64,000 nucleotides of DNA from Tausonia pullulans (Eukaryota > Basidiomycota > Tremellomycetes > Cystofilobasidiales > Mrakiaceae). The notes under the pieces are model-generated. The model had not been told where the DNA came from, ran no database searches, and was given only the letters and a program-made list of their open reading frames with translations. The stretch spans positions 310,001 through 374,000 of the forward strand of contig OX637635.1 of NCBI GenBank assembly GCA_951802195.1. The letters run 5' to 3'. Shown one piece after another: positions 22,230 to 32,685 of this stretch (position 1 is the stretch's first letter; each line of letters starts with the position of its first letter). Both the position numbers and the translations under genes were made by a program.

Positions 22230-24142
22230 CTAGCCCCATCTCAACCCCCATTGCTCCCACAACAGCCTCGCATAGCCCTCGGCGTCCCTCTCGCTCTCTA
22301 ACGCCTTCAGCCGGGCCTCGCACTCGCGCTCACGCATGAGCAAGGCGATCTTAAGGCGCTCGAGCTCATATCTGTGCGCTTCGCGAGCGTCAGGGCTGTC
22401 GACGATGGCGAGGGGGGAGAGATGGACGGAGAGGTCGGTGCGGGAGCCTTGTGGAGAGGTGGCGGGGGTCGATGATGGAGAGGGGGCGACGGAGTAGGTG
22501 TGAACGTCGTCAAGCCATGGGGTGGCGAAGTGTGAGACGGAGGGGAGAAGGATGGACGTTGGTGTTGTTGGTGGCGGGTTCTGAGTAGAGGACATTGAAG
22601 AAGATGTGGGGACGCCGAAGGTGCCGAGAAGCCTTTGAGGAAGGCCAAGTGCCGCTCCGATCTGGGCGGCACGGTGGAGGTAGCGCTGGGGAAGGGATGG
22701 GGAGGGCAGGGCCTGGGTCGTGGGAGAGTGAGGAGGTTGTAAGACCGGGGTCGGCGGGCTGATGGCGTGTGAGATCGAGTTGCGCTAGGGGTGAGAGATC
22801 AATGGGAGGAGCGTCAAAGCGATGGCAAAAAGAAAGAGAAAAGAACAAGGGGAAAGAGAGGTAAACGAACCCTAAGTTTGCCGACTAGATGAATGCTTGC
22901 CCGCCTTAAGCCCTTGATCGAAGACTGAGACGAGGCAGGCAAGTTGGGACCTCGAGCAGGGGTTCGAGGCTGCACACGGAACACGCGCACAACGGTCAAC
23001 AAAGGACGTCTTCCGTCACGAGCAGCTCGCCGAGAGGGACGCACCTTCTCCTGGTCCGAGAAGGTGACAGTTCTCCTGGGGCTGAGAAACGGTGCTGTCC
23101 AGCTTGGAGAGGAAGGCGTCGCCGGACCGTCCTTAAGAGAATTCGAGAGCGGGCGTTGATCAATATCCTGTCCGCTAGCCCGCGTCACTCAGCAAGAAAG
23201 GAGCGTCTCACTTCCCAATAGATCCCACAGTCTAGAAATACATCCTCCCCCTCCTGTTCCTCTCCATCCTCCTCCTTCTCATAATCTTCCTTTTCTTCTT
23301 CATCCAGAAGTGCAGGCAGGGGCTTGTGCCTCACCCCGCCGGGCCATCGGATTCTGCTGTCAGGGCTGTCATGGGGTGTCCCAGGGCCTATACTGTCGGT
23401 GGAAATAGAGTCGGACCGAGAGAGAGTTGGCGTGAGGAAGGAGCCGAGAGGGTCGCAGAAGATCATCGATGAGGGGGACGGAGTGGAGGCAGAGACGGAG
23501 GAGGAGGCTGTCCAAACAGGGGGAGGGGGCGAGATAGACACAGGGGAGGAGACGAGCTGTTTTGACGCATGCCCGATCCGGCAAACCGCCGAGTGTCAGC
23601 TCCTGAAGAGACTTGGAAAGATACGACGCCAATACAAGAGGAACACACGATGGTGCTCCTGGAAGACAACGTCGAGAGATCCAGGAAAGGATGAGAGGGT
23701 CGTTGAACTGCGCCAGGTGGTGGGAGCCACGACGGGCGAGACGCCCGAGACTCCTCTTCATCGTCCGTCGTCGCCAGCGACTGCCCAAGGGGGGAAAGAG
23801 TGAGATATAGCCAGGGCTGGGAGAGCTTAGAGTTGGGGGAAATATGAGACGAGGCATGCAGTACTGACCGACGGGAGACCGAGAGCGAGGCCCAGGGAGG
23901 GTGACATGAAGGAGGAGGGCGAGGCCGAGGACGTCGACATTCAGTAGAGCGGCGGTTGCCGGATGGCACGTTAGACGAGAAATAGGAGGGTACGGGAGTT
24001 TAGATGGGGAGGAGACGGGGAGAAGGTTGAAGGGAAGGTGTGTTGTCGACAACGGTGGGCGAGAGGTGGCAGCGTTAGTGACGACAGGGTTGGTTGTTGG
24101 TGTAGGAGAGCGAGAGAACTGCACGAGCCCCAACGCTTTCAC
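22230..24142 (-). CDS. unrecognised Ser/Pro-rich protein with C-terminal coiled coil
   Basis: No family recognised. The model starts at ATG 24142 (MKALGLVQFSRSPTPT) and continues through several exons. An acidic exon reads DEEEKEDYEKEEDGEEQEGE and ends DVFLDCGIYWE at about 23212. A basic exon begins DIDQRPLSNSLKDGPATP (from about 23165) and has TVTFSDQEKVRPSRRAARDG. A helical exon has YLHRAAQIGAALGLPQRLLG. The end is a charged helix, EAHRYELERLKIALLMRERE, closing with LLWEQWGLRWG and the stop at 22230. Splice sites between exons look normal (for example acceptor CCCCTAG before the last long exon), but the first two or three junctions were not fixed. The protein is mostly disordered with one likely coiled coil. 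Coding status rests on complementary composition of adjoining frames and the conserved-looking C-terminus. Confidence 0.5.
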
Positions 24143-26318
24143 TCGTGAGTGATCACACGATGTAGTGAGGGAGCTTTGTCGTCGTTGAAAGATAGTTGGG
24201 GTAGGAAGGAGGGGGAGGGGAAGAGGGGGACGGGCGGGCCATCAGCAATCACTCGTGGGTGGAGTTGAGTCCGACTCTAGTCCCGACCGACACGCAAGAG
24301 ACCAATGATGGCGACTCAAAGGGAGTGGCCCGCTTCCGGCAAGGCGGACACTTTCATAGATGGAAACGATCTTTTCCTGGGGTCGGTTACTCAAGCCAGT
24401 TCTCGTGTGACCGAAAGCACGGACGGCCGGGACTTGCACGCAATCCGATGGGGTGCGCGCAGGGCAACGAATGGATCAGCGAGCACAAGGTCAGATGGGA
24501 CGAAGAAGATCCAAGCCATCATGAAAGATCCGTAGCGCCAAAGAAGACTTGAGGTGCGGATGGTCGTTGGAGGAGTGATTAAGAATCAAAGGGCCGGTGT
24601 TGACTCATTAATCGGACGGCGAGCCCGCGAACTCGGAAGTCTCGAACTTCTTTGTCGATCACTCTTGCATATAGTTCAGCAACAAACTTCAACGAAGCAT
24701 CGAGATATGTTCAAAAGACCGTCCTGATAGCTATGCCTCGGAACATTGCTACGGACCAAGCTCGCTTGCCACCGAAATGTGGACATCGTCGCACATGCGA
24801 TGGAAAAACAGAGCCACGTCAGCCTTGCGACTGCGAGAGCGCAATAGCGCATCCAGCGGAAACGGGGCAAATGATAGCAACAGAAAGATCACGCTTGCAG
24901 CAAGTGTCGAGACGGACGAAGCGCGCGTATGAGTGTGAAGGTAAATCCTGCGCGTGACCATCAAGGTCAACTGCTTAAGCGAGAAAGAGAGATCGTGACG
25001 CATCACTCTACATTTTCCGTTCGAGTCCATGCGTATCTGAGGAGGCCAACCTCAATGCGGAAGAATCCGTCGCTGTTTGGAAGATATTCTTTCAGAGAGA
25101 CGAGGAGAGACGAGGAGAGACGAGGAGAGACGAGGAGAGACGAGGAGAGACGAGGAGAAATTGCAGCCGCCGCCTTCGTTGACGACCGGACACTGCGGGA
25201 CACGGTGACTTGCACAGAGAAGCAAACGAATGTCCAAAGCTCGGTCGTGGGCAGCTGGCGCGCATGGTTTGTGCGCGCAGGCATGAGAAGACGCTGCGGA
25301 TTTCCGCGGGTCTTTCCTGGAGAAACAAGGTGACGCCGCGAGGATGCGCACAACAAAATGAGAGGGAACCGAGACCGGGGGTGGGAGACGACGGGACGAC
25401 GGCCCAAAGACTCCCCGAGAGGAGCCGTGAGGCACCCGCGACGCAGGGCATGCATGCGGCAGGTTGGAGATGCACTCCTCGGCACGGCGGCGTGCATCTC
25501 GAGTGCATCTTCCATGCATCGATCCCTCACTCGCTTCGCCCAGGGAGGGAGCCGGCTCGTGGGCAAGGATGCTAGTGTGAGAGGTTCTCTTTCGGAAGGA
25601 CTGAGTACGGAATAAACTGAGGACGAAGAGCGCAAGTGCTATGTCGATTTGATCAGGCTTCGTCCGGGCCGGCCCATGCCGCCGTTGAAGTCCGAAGCGC
25701 GCTCATCGCCCCCTCGAGTGTGCGCCGTCCTCCTCGTCAAAGGCGAGGGTCCCGTGGGCTGACGTGGCAACCCTCCTCTCCTCACCCTCTGGATGACGAG
25801 ATGGATTCGCCCAGCCTAAGACGTTTGTTGTGGTAGTGAAGTATGTGATGCGCGCATGAGCGAACTGAGAGAGAGCGCCACGCGCACGGTCGGCCAAATC
25901 GGGTCTCTCACGTCACTCAGTTAGACTGGGCCTGTGTGGCGTTCGCCTTCCCGGAGAAAGGGACAAGGACATGCGGATGAGAGGCAGGAAAGGAGGATCC
26001 ATCGCACCGTGGGGACGGAAGTGGAAGCCACAGACACCGCGTGCGCGCGGCTGAAGCAGGTCGGGGTCCCCACTTCGGCGAAGCCGCTTTCTGCCAGTCA
26101 GCTCCCTTCCTCGTCGCCTCGTTGTCCCGTCTCTCTCATCGTCGGCTCATCCTCAACTGCCAAACTCCCCGTTGCTCTCCTATCCGACGACGCTTCCACT
26201 CGGAGCTTCCTCTCCCCCTTCCCCCTCTCCCTCCCACCCCGCTTCCTTCCACCCATCTCCAGCACCCCGCTCGCCTCTCTTCCCCCCGTCTCTCCTTCCT
26301 GCCGTGCTGCATCATCCG
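24143..26318. other. 2.2-kb divergent intergenic region
   Basis: Lies between the unrecognised minus-strand gene and the OTU protease gene. Open frames here overlap each other on both strands and have no domain-like content. It contains the 10-bp tandem array at 25095-25158. The last 250 bp before 26319 are C/T-rich, as expected for the OTU gene's leader. Confidence 0.4.
25095..25158. repeat. 10-bp tandem repeat array
   Basis: Near-perfect tandem repetition of CGAGGAGAGA, almost six copies from 25101, with a partial unit before it. It is purine-only apart from one C per unit, so one strand is a polypurine tract that could adopt unusual structure. It lies in noncoding sequence; the open frames across it are an artefact of the periodicity. 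Confidence 0.95.
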
Positions 26319-28829
26319 ATGTTCAAGAATCCCCTTCGCAAAGCATCGTTCAAGTTCAATTCGTCGTCATCCGAGTCCGGCCCCGTTGGTGCCAACGGCG
26401 AACGGCCTTCGCCCTTGCCCGTCAAGAGGCGGTCGTCCTTCTTCTCGTCATCGTCCTCAAAGGGAGGTAGCGAGACGTCGGCTTCGGTCCGGACGAGCAC
26501 CACCACCACGGGGGTCAGCGCCACGCCCGAGGCAGGCTCGACAACGTCCTTCTTAACATCCTCGGCCACCAGCAACAGCAACAGTGCAGTCGATGCTCCG
26601 TTTCGCCAGACGCCCTCGTCGCTCTCCAGCCGCTCGTCGTCGTACGGCGCATCGTCGCCGACCAGCGCCGATGCCGGGCTCTCGGCTGCTCGCGCCGGCA
26701 CCGCGGGGGAAGCTGGAGCTGCAGGAGGGGAACCACCGCCACCGGCTCAGTCTCCGGTGTCAGGGGCTCCTCTCTCTCGCTCGGCGACGCTTCCGAATCT
26801 TCCTGGCTCACTGTCTTCCTCGGCATGCTCCTCGAGGTCGTCCCTCGCGCTCACGGGCACTGAGGACCCCGTTTGGCACGCCGAGGAGGAGGGCGATCTT
26901 AAGCTGGGCCTCATTGCGGCCCATGCAGAGAGCAGCCACAGCCCACACGTGCAGCCGAACGGAGCTACTGCCAGCAGCCCTCCACCAATGACGACGACGA
27001 CGACGACGACCATCGAAAATGGCAATGGCAAGCCCGTTGAGGCCGCCTGGGAGGAGGCTGCAGGCGCCGACGGCGACGATGAGCACAGGGATGTGGTCGC
27101 TTCCCTGCCGGCGTCTCCGCAGTCCTCTCGTGGGGTTGCCCTCGTCTCTCCCCTCCACTCGCCGTCGGATCCGTCAGCTCTTAACGGGGCAACAGTCTCG
27201 ATGTTGGCGTTGTCGTCGGATGCTGCTCTGCCGTCGGCCGCGGCTATCACGACTGACAGGACCTCTGATCCCACGTCGCCTCCTGCTGCTGGTCCTTCCT
27301 CCGACTCCACCCACAAACACCACCACCACCACCACCATCACTCGCACTCCTCACACTCGCACCACACTCACTCCCCACCACACGTGCACCCACCCGTCCG
27401 GGCAGCGACTCTCAACTCGCCCGCTGACCTTGCGGCCATCACCCACTCATCGGTGTCGTCCGCTGCTGGGGGAGCCGCTGCGGATGGGCCCAAATCCCCA
27501 ACGGGAGAGAAGAAGAGGGGGTTTATGGGCATCGGGAGGCTGTCTGCTAAGAAGGAGGTGAGTAGCTTGATTTTTGGACGGAGAAGGAGAACGACAGTGT
27601 TTCCATTCGCCTGCCGCGAGCTCGCTAGGTCAACGGACTTGGCTGGCCTGCTCGCTTGCTCCTCCGATATATACGGGGCGGTCGTCCTGTCGGCAGACAG
27701 AGCTGCTCGGAGAGGTCGCTGCTGCTGGCGTCTCGCTCGGATCCGATGACGATTTCACCCTCTTACGCGCTTGCGCCCCCGTCCGCTGACCTTCGCTTCG
27801 TCTCGCTCACACAGGCCGCCGCCCTCGCCGCCGCGACACTCGCCCTTAAGCGCAAGGAGGAGGAGGCCAACCTGACGCCTCAGCAGAAGATCGACCGGGC
27901 CAAGCAGGCTGAGCGTGCCCACCTCCTTCAGACGTGCATGGAGCTCGGGGTTGAGATCTACGATGTGAGTGTTTTCAGGATGCGCAGAAATAGCTAGGCT
28001 GACGAAGGTATCCTGTTGTTTTACAGATTGCGCCTGATGGTCACTGCCTGTTCGTACTTTTGCTCGTACTTCGGCGCGTGCATAAGGTTGACTGTCCTGT
28101 TTCCTCAGCTATGCCGCCATCGCCGATCAGCTCCACATCCTCCGCATCATCACTGCCGACGAGAACCACCCTCAGACGACGCGCGCCGCCGCGGCGACTT
28201 ACATGCTAGCGAACCCGGACTCGTTCATGCCCTTCCTTATCGGCATGCCCCCGGACCCGAATGATCCGGACACCGAAGGCGAAGAGGAGGACGGGATGAT
28301 GACGATAAAGGGCTTCGAAAGATACTGCAAGCGGGTTCGCGAGTCGGGCGAATGGGGTGGGGAGCCGGAGGTATGTCTAAAGCGCCGCGCGCCTTTCCTT
28401 TCACACGCGCTGACTCCCCTCCAAAAAAAAAAAAAAAGATTCTCGCCCTCTCGAGGTACTACAAGGTCCCAATCCACGTCATTCAGTCCCAGAACCCGAA
28501 GATCGTCGCCCACTCGCCTGATCCCAAAGCGATGGCAACCCTGACGCCAGCCAAGGCCAAGAAAATCAAGGCATGCAGGATTTCGTGAGTTCTTTTTTCG
28601 GTCTGGAGAGTAGATTAATTGCCTGAAGCTCGTTTCACTTCGAATGAATAAAGCTACCACCGCCGTTTGTATGGTCTCGGAGAGCATTACAACTCGTTGC
28701 GGAAGATCCAGTACAACTTGACCGCATTCTCGACCATGGTGTACGTCTTCGAGCTTCCCCCGCTCTCTTATTCCACCATCAGACTAACAAATAACCCCTC
28801 AAACTATCTTTTTCCCCAGGCCCATGTGA
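26319..28829 (+). CDS. OTU-family deubiquitinase (Otu2/OTUD6-like) with long disordered leader
   Basis: Cysteine protease that removes ubiquitin; Otu2/OTUD6 members act at ribosomes. Seven exons: 26319-27557, 27815-27964, 28027-28049, 28109-28370, 28439-28584, 28654-28740 and 28820-28829. They sum to 1917 nt, 638 residues, in frame. Residues 1-413 are Ser/Ala/Pro-rich with a poly-His run (8 H, then a His/Ser stretch) and no fold signal. An Otu2-like helix follows (ALKRKEEEANLTPQQKIDRA). The catalytic centre is APDGHCLYAAIADQLH (Asp and Cys; DGHC sits on a 23-nt exon). The His side is RLYGLGEHYNSLRKIQYN. A further upstream in-frame ATG-like start was not used, since MFKNPLRKASFKF is the better start. 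The acceptor at 28437-28438 follows an A-run instead of pyrimidines. Family firm; the leader is much longer than in yeast Otu2 (about 300 residues in all). Confidence 0.88.
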
Positions 28830-30998
28830 GATGTGAAATGCCGTTCCAATTGCCCAATGAGCGCACGCGCACCTCAGGGCCGCTCCCCCTCCTCTCCCCT
28901 CACCTCTACTCGCTCTCATCATCTCATTGGGCATCCGCCGCTATCATTCCGTTCGGGACGGGGTTCTTTCGCTCGCCTGCTATCCACATTGTGCAACATG
29001 ATTCTTGTAATTGTCTTTTCTCTTCTCCTTTGCCACTCGTTCGTTGTGTTGGTCCTCCCTCCCCCACGACAACACTCTCATTGCGTTTCTCATCACTTTT
29101 CCTGCGGGAACCTCTTGCCTCCGTTTGATGTCCCTTGCCCATTCTTGCTTGTGCAGTAGTTAGCGATGTGTGTATGGCGTTGAGGTGGCTTTTCAGGCAG
29201 ATTGTGACTTTTGAGAGGACCAGCGCGTGCTCACGGTGTGGTGTACGCCATGCTATATCGTCGCACTCATACGAGCAGGACGAGGGGCTCATGCATGGAC
29301 TGGGTCGGGGCACTTGTCGATAGCTGCGTTGTTGGACCCGCTTTTCTCGTTAACGAGGCCAAGTATATTCAAAAAGGTGAGAGCAGCGGAGGGACGAAGC
29401 AAGACCTCCTTTTTCGAGCGGGCGTTGGGTCGCATGCAAATGCAATCGTGAGGGATCGTGCTCAGAATGTCATCGTCCCTTCATGTTCATCGCTGTCCAC
29501 CTAGTTGAATGCCAACTGCGACTGCGGCTCAGATCAAGCCAGGCTCCTCTGCACTCCATCGCCAGACTCAGTTGGCCTCGTCTATTGGTCTCGGGTATTT
29601 GATCCTTGACCTCCTCTTGCCTGAAAAAAACCACATCAGCCTCGCCGGTCATGGATCGGGGTCGTCTCAAGGTTCCGAAGACGAAGACTGACTCTGGTGG
29701 CCACTGTAGGCGAACGGGCCGGACCGGCTCTCCTCTTCTAATGCGGCGATTTGCGGCTCCTCAGGTCCAAGAGACGCTCCTCCGATCTGACAGAGTATGC
29801 TGTCAGCTTTAGGCGTGAGATCAAGACTGGACAAAGTCGACGGACCTGCGCGGTGACTGTATAGCGGGACCAGAGTCAGCTCCAGCCTGAGATCGAGACA
29901 GACGATAGCACGACAGCTCACAAGCCTCGATCTCATTCTCCTCGTCCACACTCATCTCGAGCTGTCATGAAGAGCGGAGGCAAACAAAGTCTCAGGAAAG
30001 ACGTCCGCCGCTACCGGACGATGCGAAAGAGCAGCCGACAAGGCACCATTTTCGGCGTAGCGTCAGGGGGAATATTTGCGTCGGGATCTACCGTCCGAAA
30101 GCGGAAAGTATCTAAAGGGGAGGGAGGAAAGGAGAGGGATATTGGTGATTGGGGGAGGGGGGGGGGGGGGAGGGGGAAGCGTTGTGCCAACAGAAGGGTC
30201 GGAAGAAGGAGGTAGGGGCGAAGAGGTGTGAACGAAAAGGTGCAGACGCAAAGGGCCAAGTTCAGAGAGCCGCTGGCCAACGATGATCTCTCGGTTTTCG
30301 GGGACACACTCTTCTCGGCACCCATGCGTTCGTGGAAGGCGTCGAAGACTGGAAATGTTGGCCAGAACGACGCGTCAGAGAGAGAAGTCAGGGGTTGGAC
30401 GCGTCGCCAGGTGAGGTATGCGTACGCTTCGCGAGAGGCTTCGCGCGCTTCACTAAGGTGTCCGCAAGATTCGAAGGGTCCCTCAGTCTCTCTAGTCTGC
30501 TCAAAGAGAAGTAGCTCACAGGTGAGGCGCACCCGAGAAGGTCATCGCCTCTGCAGTGGAGAGTGTCAGAGAACTAGCGACTGTGGGAGAGAACAGGAGC
30601 AACCCGCCGCACCATCGTTTCCATAGAGCACCCTGATGCGAACTTTGCTGTTTGTGAGCATACGATGTCTATTAGTACGTGACACGTCTGGCTCTTGCCT
30701 GACTGCGTGTGTCGGCGGTGACAGGGAAGGGACGGACGCCACTTCTTGGGACATGTTGGGCGGGCAGCAGGCAACCACGCGTGATTTTAATTATTATCAA
30801 AGAGAGGTAAGGAGGGACGTCAATCCGACTCTGTCAAGAGCAGAAACGTGCTTGATGTGGAGGTGTCGGGTAGTGTGGTAGTTGGTGGAAGGGTCGTGCG
30901 GGCTTGCTCTCTCGCGGGTCAACGACCACCTGGAGACGATCGTCGTCGTCCCTTTGTCCTCGACCCTCAACGCCCATCGCTACTCATTCTCTCTCAAG
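28830..30998. other. gene-poor 2.2-kb stretch
   Basis: Between the OTU protease and EMC3. No plus-strand gene is convincing. It includes a G-rich run around 30150-30175 (mostly G, two A) and a short minus-strand candidate at 29738-29954. The frames on both strands at 30230-30620 are open but show no recognisable domain and mirror each other, so I do not call them. Confidence 0.35.
29738..29954 (-). CDS. possible micro-protein (weak candidate)
   Basis: An ATG at 29954 opens MSVDEENEIEA, which looks like a genuine acidic start, and is followed at once by a GTGAGC donor. One splice solution with a tiny middle exon gives a 30-residue product ending LRSRKSPH at the TAG 29738-29740. Another reading frame of the last exon (IGGASLGPEEPQIAALEEE) is also open, down to about 29667. 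The correct splice pattern is unresolved and no family is recognised. Confidence 0.22.
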
Positions 30999-32506
30999 AT
31001 GGCCGTCGCGAACCTCTATCTCGACCCCCAGATCAGGGTTGGTCGCAACACTCGTGACGAAGTGCCAACAGCAGGCCGCTAACAGCGCCTCCGGCCTCCC
31101 GTCCATCCTATCCTCTTCGTCTGCGCGCGTCTGCCTTTAGGACTGGGTCCTGTTTCCCATCACGCTAGTGTAAGCGGCTCTCCTTGGTCTCATCCCCCAC
31201 TGAAGGCATTGGGCCATGGCTAATGCCCCCCATGCGTCCCCCTTGCAGCATGGTCCGCGCCTCTCGCTCCCTCGCCCAGATCGGACGAGACCGCTGACGG
31301 TCGCGGCGGCCCAAACACGCGTTGCTTTCCTCTCTCTATCTCAGATCTTGGTCGGTGTTCTGAGGCACTATGTCACCCAGCTTCTGGATGGACCGCCGAA
31401 GAAACAGCCGAAGAAAGCGGTCCGGGAACAGTCAGTCCAGCCCTTCGTCTTGTTCTCGGACGTTGCTCCCATCACGCACGCACAGAGGTTGCGAACCCGT
31501 TCAAGGTCGCTCCAACACATTGAGCATGCACCGCTCGGGGAGTCACTCTCTACAAGAAGGGTTTCTTTGAAACAGTCCTTGTAGAGCAGCTGAGTCCATC
31601 ACGCAGGCCTCTAAAGAAGAAGCGTCGCGTTCTGGGCCCAACGCGTGTTCCCTCTCCGTTGCTTACTCCCTCGCTCCTCTCGCCGCCGTTCACAGGCGCG
31701 CACTTATGCGGTCCCAGATCCTCCGCTCCTCGGCGCTGCTCTCTCCGTTGCCTCCCTCGCAGTACACGGCGCTCTCCTCGCACCTCTCCGACTCCTTCGC
31801 CCAAGGCGCCTACCTAAAGACGCCGCCCAAGCTGGACAGCTCCGGCGCCATCATCGAGCCAACGGGCTCCGTCGCGCCGCCGAACCCGCTGACGGACCCG
31901 GGCGCCATGGACGGCATGATGGAGGGCATGAAGAAGCAGATGGTGATGATGGTCCCCAACTTTCTCATCATGGGCTGGGTGAGGGGTCGCTTTCTTTCTC
32001 CCTCGGATTCCCACATCACACCGCTGACCGACGTACGCATGTGCGTAACGACAGATCAACTTCTTCTTCTCTGGCTTCATCTGCCTCAAGCTCCCGTTCC
32101 CGCTCACCCTCGGCTTCAAGTCGATGCTTCAGCGGGATATCGCCACCCCAGACATGGATGTCCGCTGGGTCTCGGCGCTCTCGTGGTATTTCCTCAACCT
32201 CTTCGGTCTCAACGGTCCGTCCACCTGTGTCTCACTTCGTATGCAAGCCCACTTCTAACGATTCAGATCCTTCCAGGTGTCTTCCGACTGCTCCTTTCTT
32301 CCCCGCAAGATATCCAACAAGATCCTACCTCGACGCAGTCCCTCGCTCAGCTCTCCGGTGCTCTCCCCCCGGGCGCCCCGCCGATGCAGCCCGACGCAAC
32401 CAAGATGTTCAAGGCCGAGCTGGAGAACCTCGAGTTTGCGGCGATGGGCTTCCGATGGGCTGGGGAGACGGTCGAGCAGAGGGTGAGGATGAAGTGGGCT
32501 TTGTGA
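30999..32506 (+). CDS. EMC3: ER membrane protein complex subunit 3
   Basis: Subunit of the EMC insertase, related to Oxa1/YidC proteins, which inserts membrane segments at the ER. Seven exons: 30999-31037, 31141-31169, 31249-31252, 31345-31430, 31693-31978, 32055-32214 and 32277-32506. They sum to 834 nt, 277 residues, in frame. Motifs match human EMC3: first helix [20 protein letters not shown], then [55 protein letters not shown] and a C-terminal [14 protein letters not shown]. Three membrane helices are expected. The 4-nt third exon supplies one base plus the Met of LVMIL; with it, the number of residues between FPI and RHY equals that in human EMC3. The donor after that microexon (GTCCGC) is weak. 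The TGA at 32504-32506 overlaps a GTGAGT, so a further tiny exon is not excluded. Confidence 0.88.
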
Positions 32507-32685
32507 GTGTGGGTGTTCGGTGGGAGGAAAGAATAAATGCGTGCTCGAAGGGGAAGGGCATGGGATCGTCATTCGTGCAAAGGCCTATGTGTGCTTCGTC
32601 CACCCGCTATGGGCATTAGTCCTCCACCACAAATTTCGCCATCCAAGTCAGCGTGTCCTCCTCCTCCTCCTCCTCGGCCTCCTCC

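Noticed and set aside
25003-25635. Long open frames across the tandem array on both strands
   Set aside because: A stop-free repeat unit keeps frames open; the translations are simple Ser/Leu/Arg repeats with no protein-like content.
30011-30626. Overlapping plus and minus open frames between the OTU and EMC3 genes
   Set aside because: Neither has a domain, plausible splice sites or a supported start; composition gives no preference for one strand.
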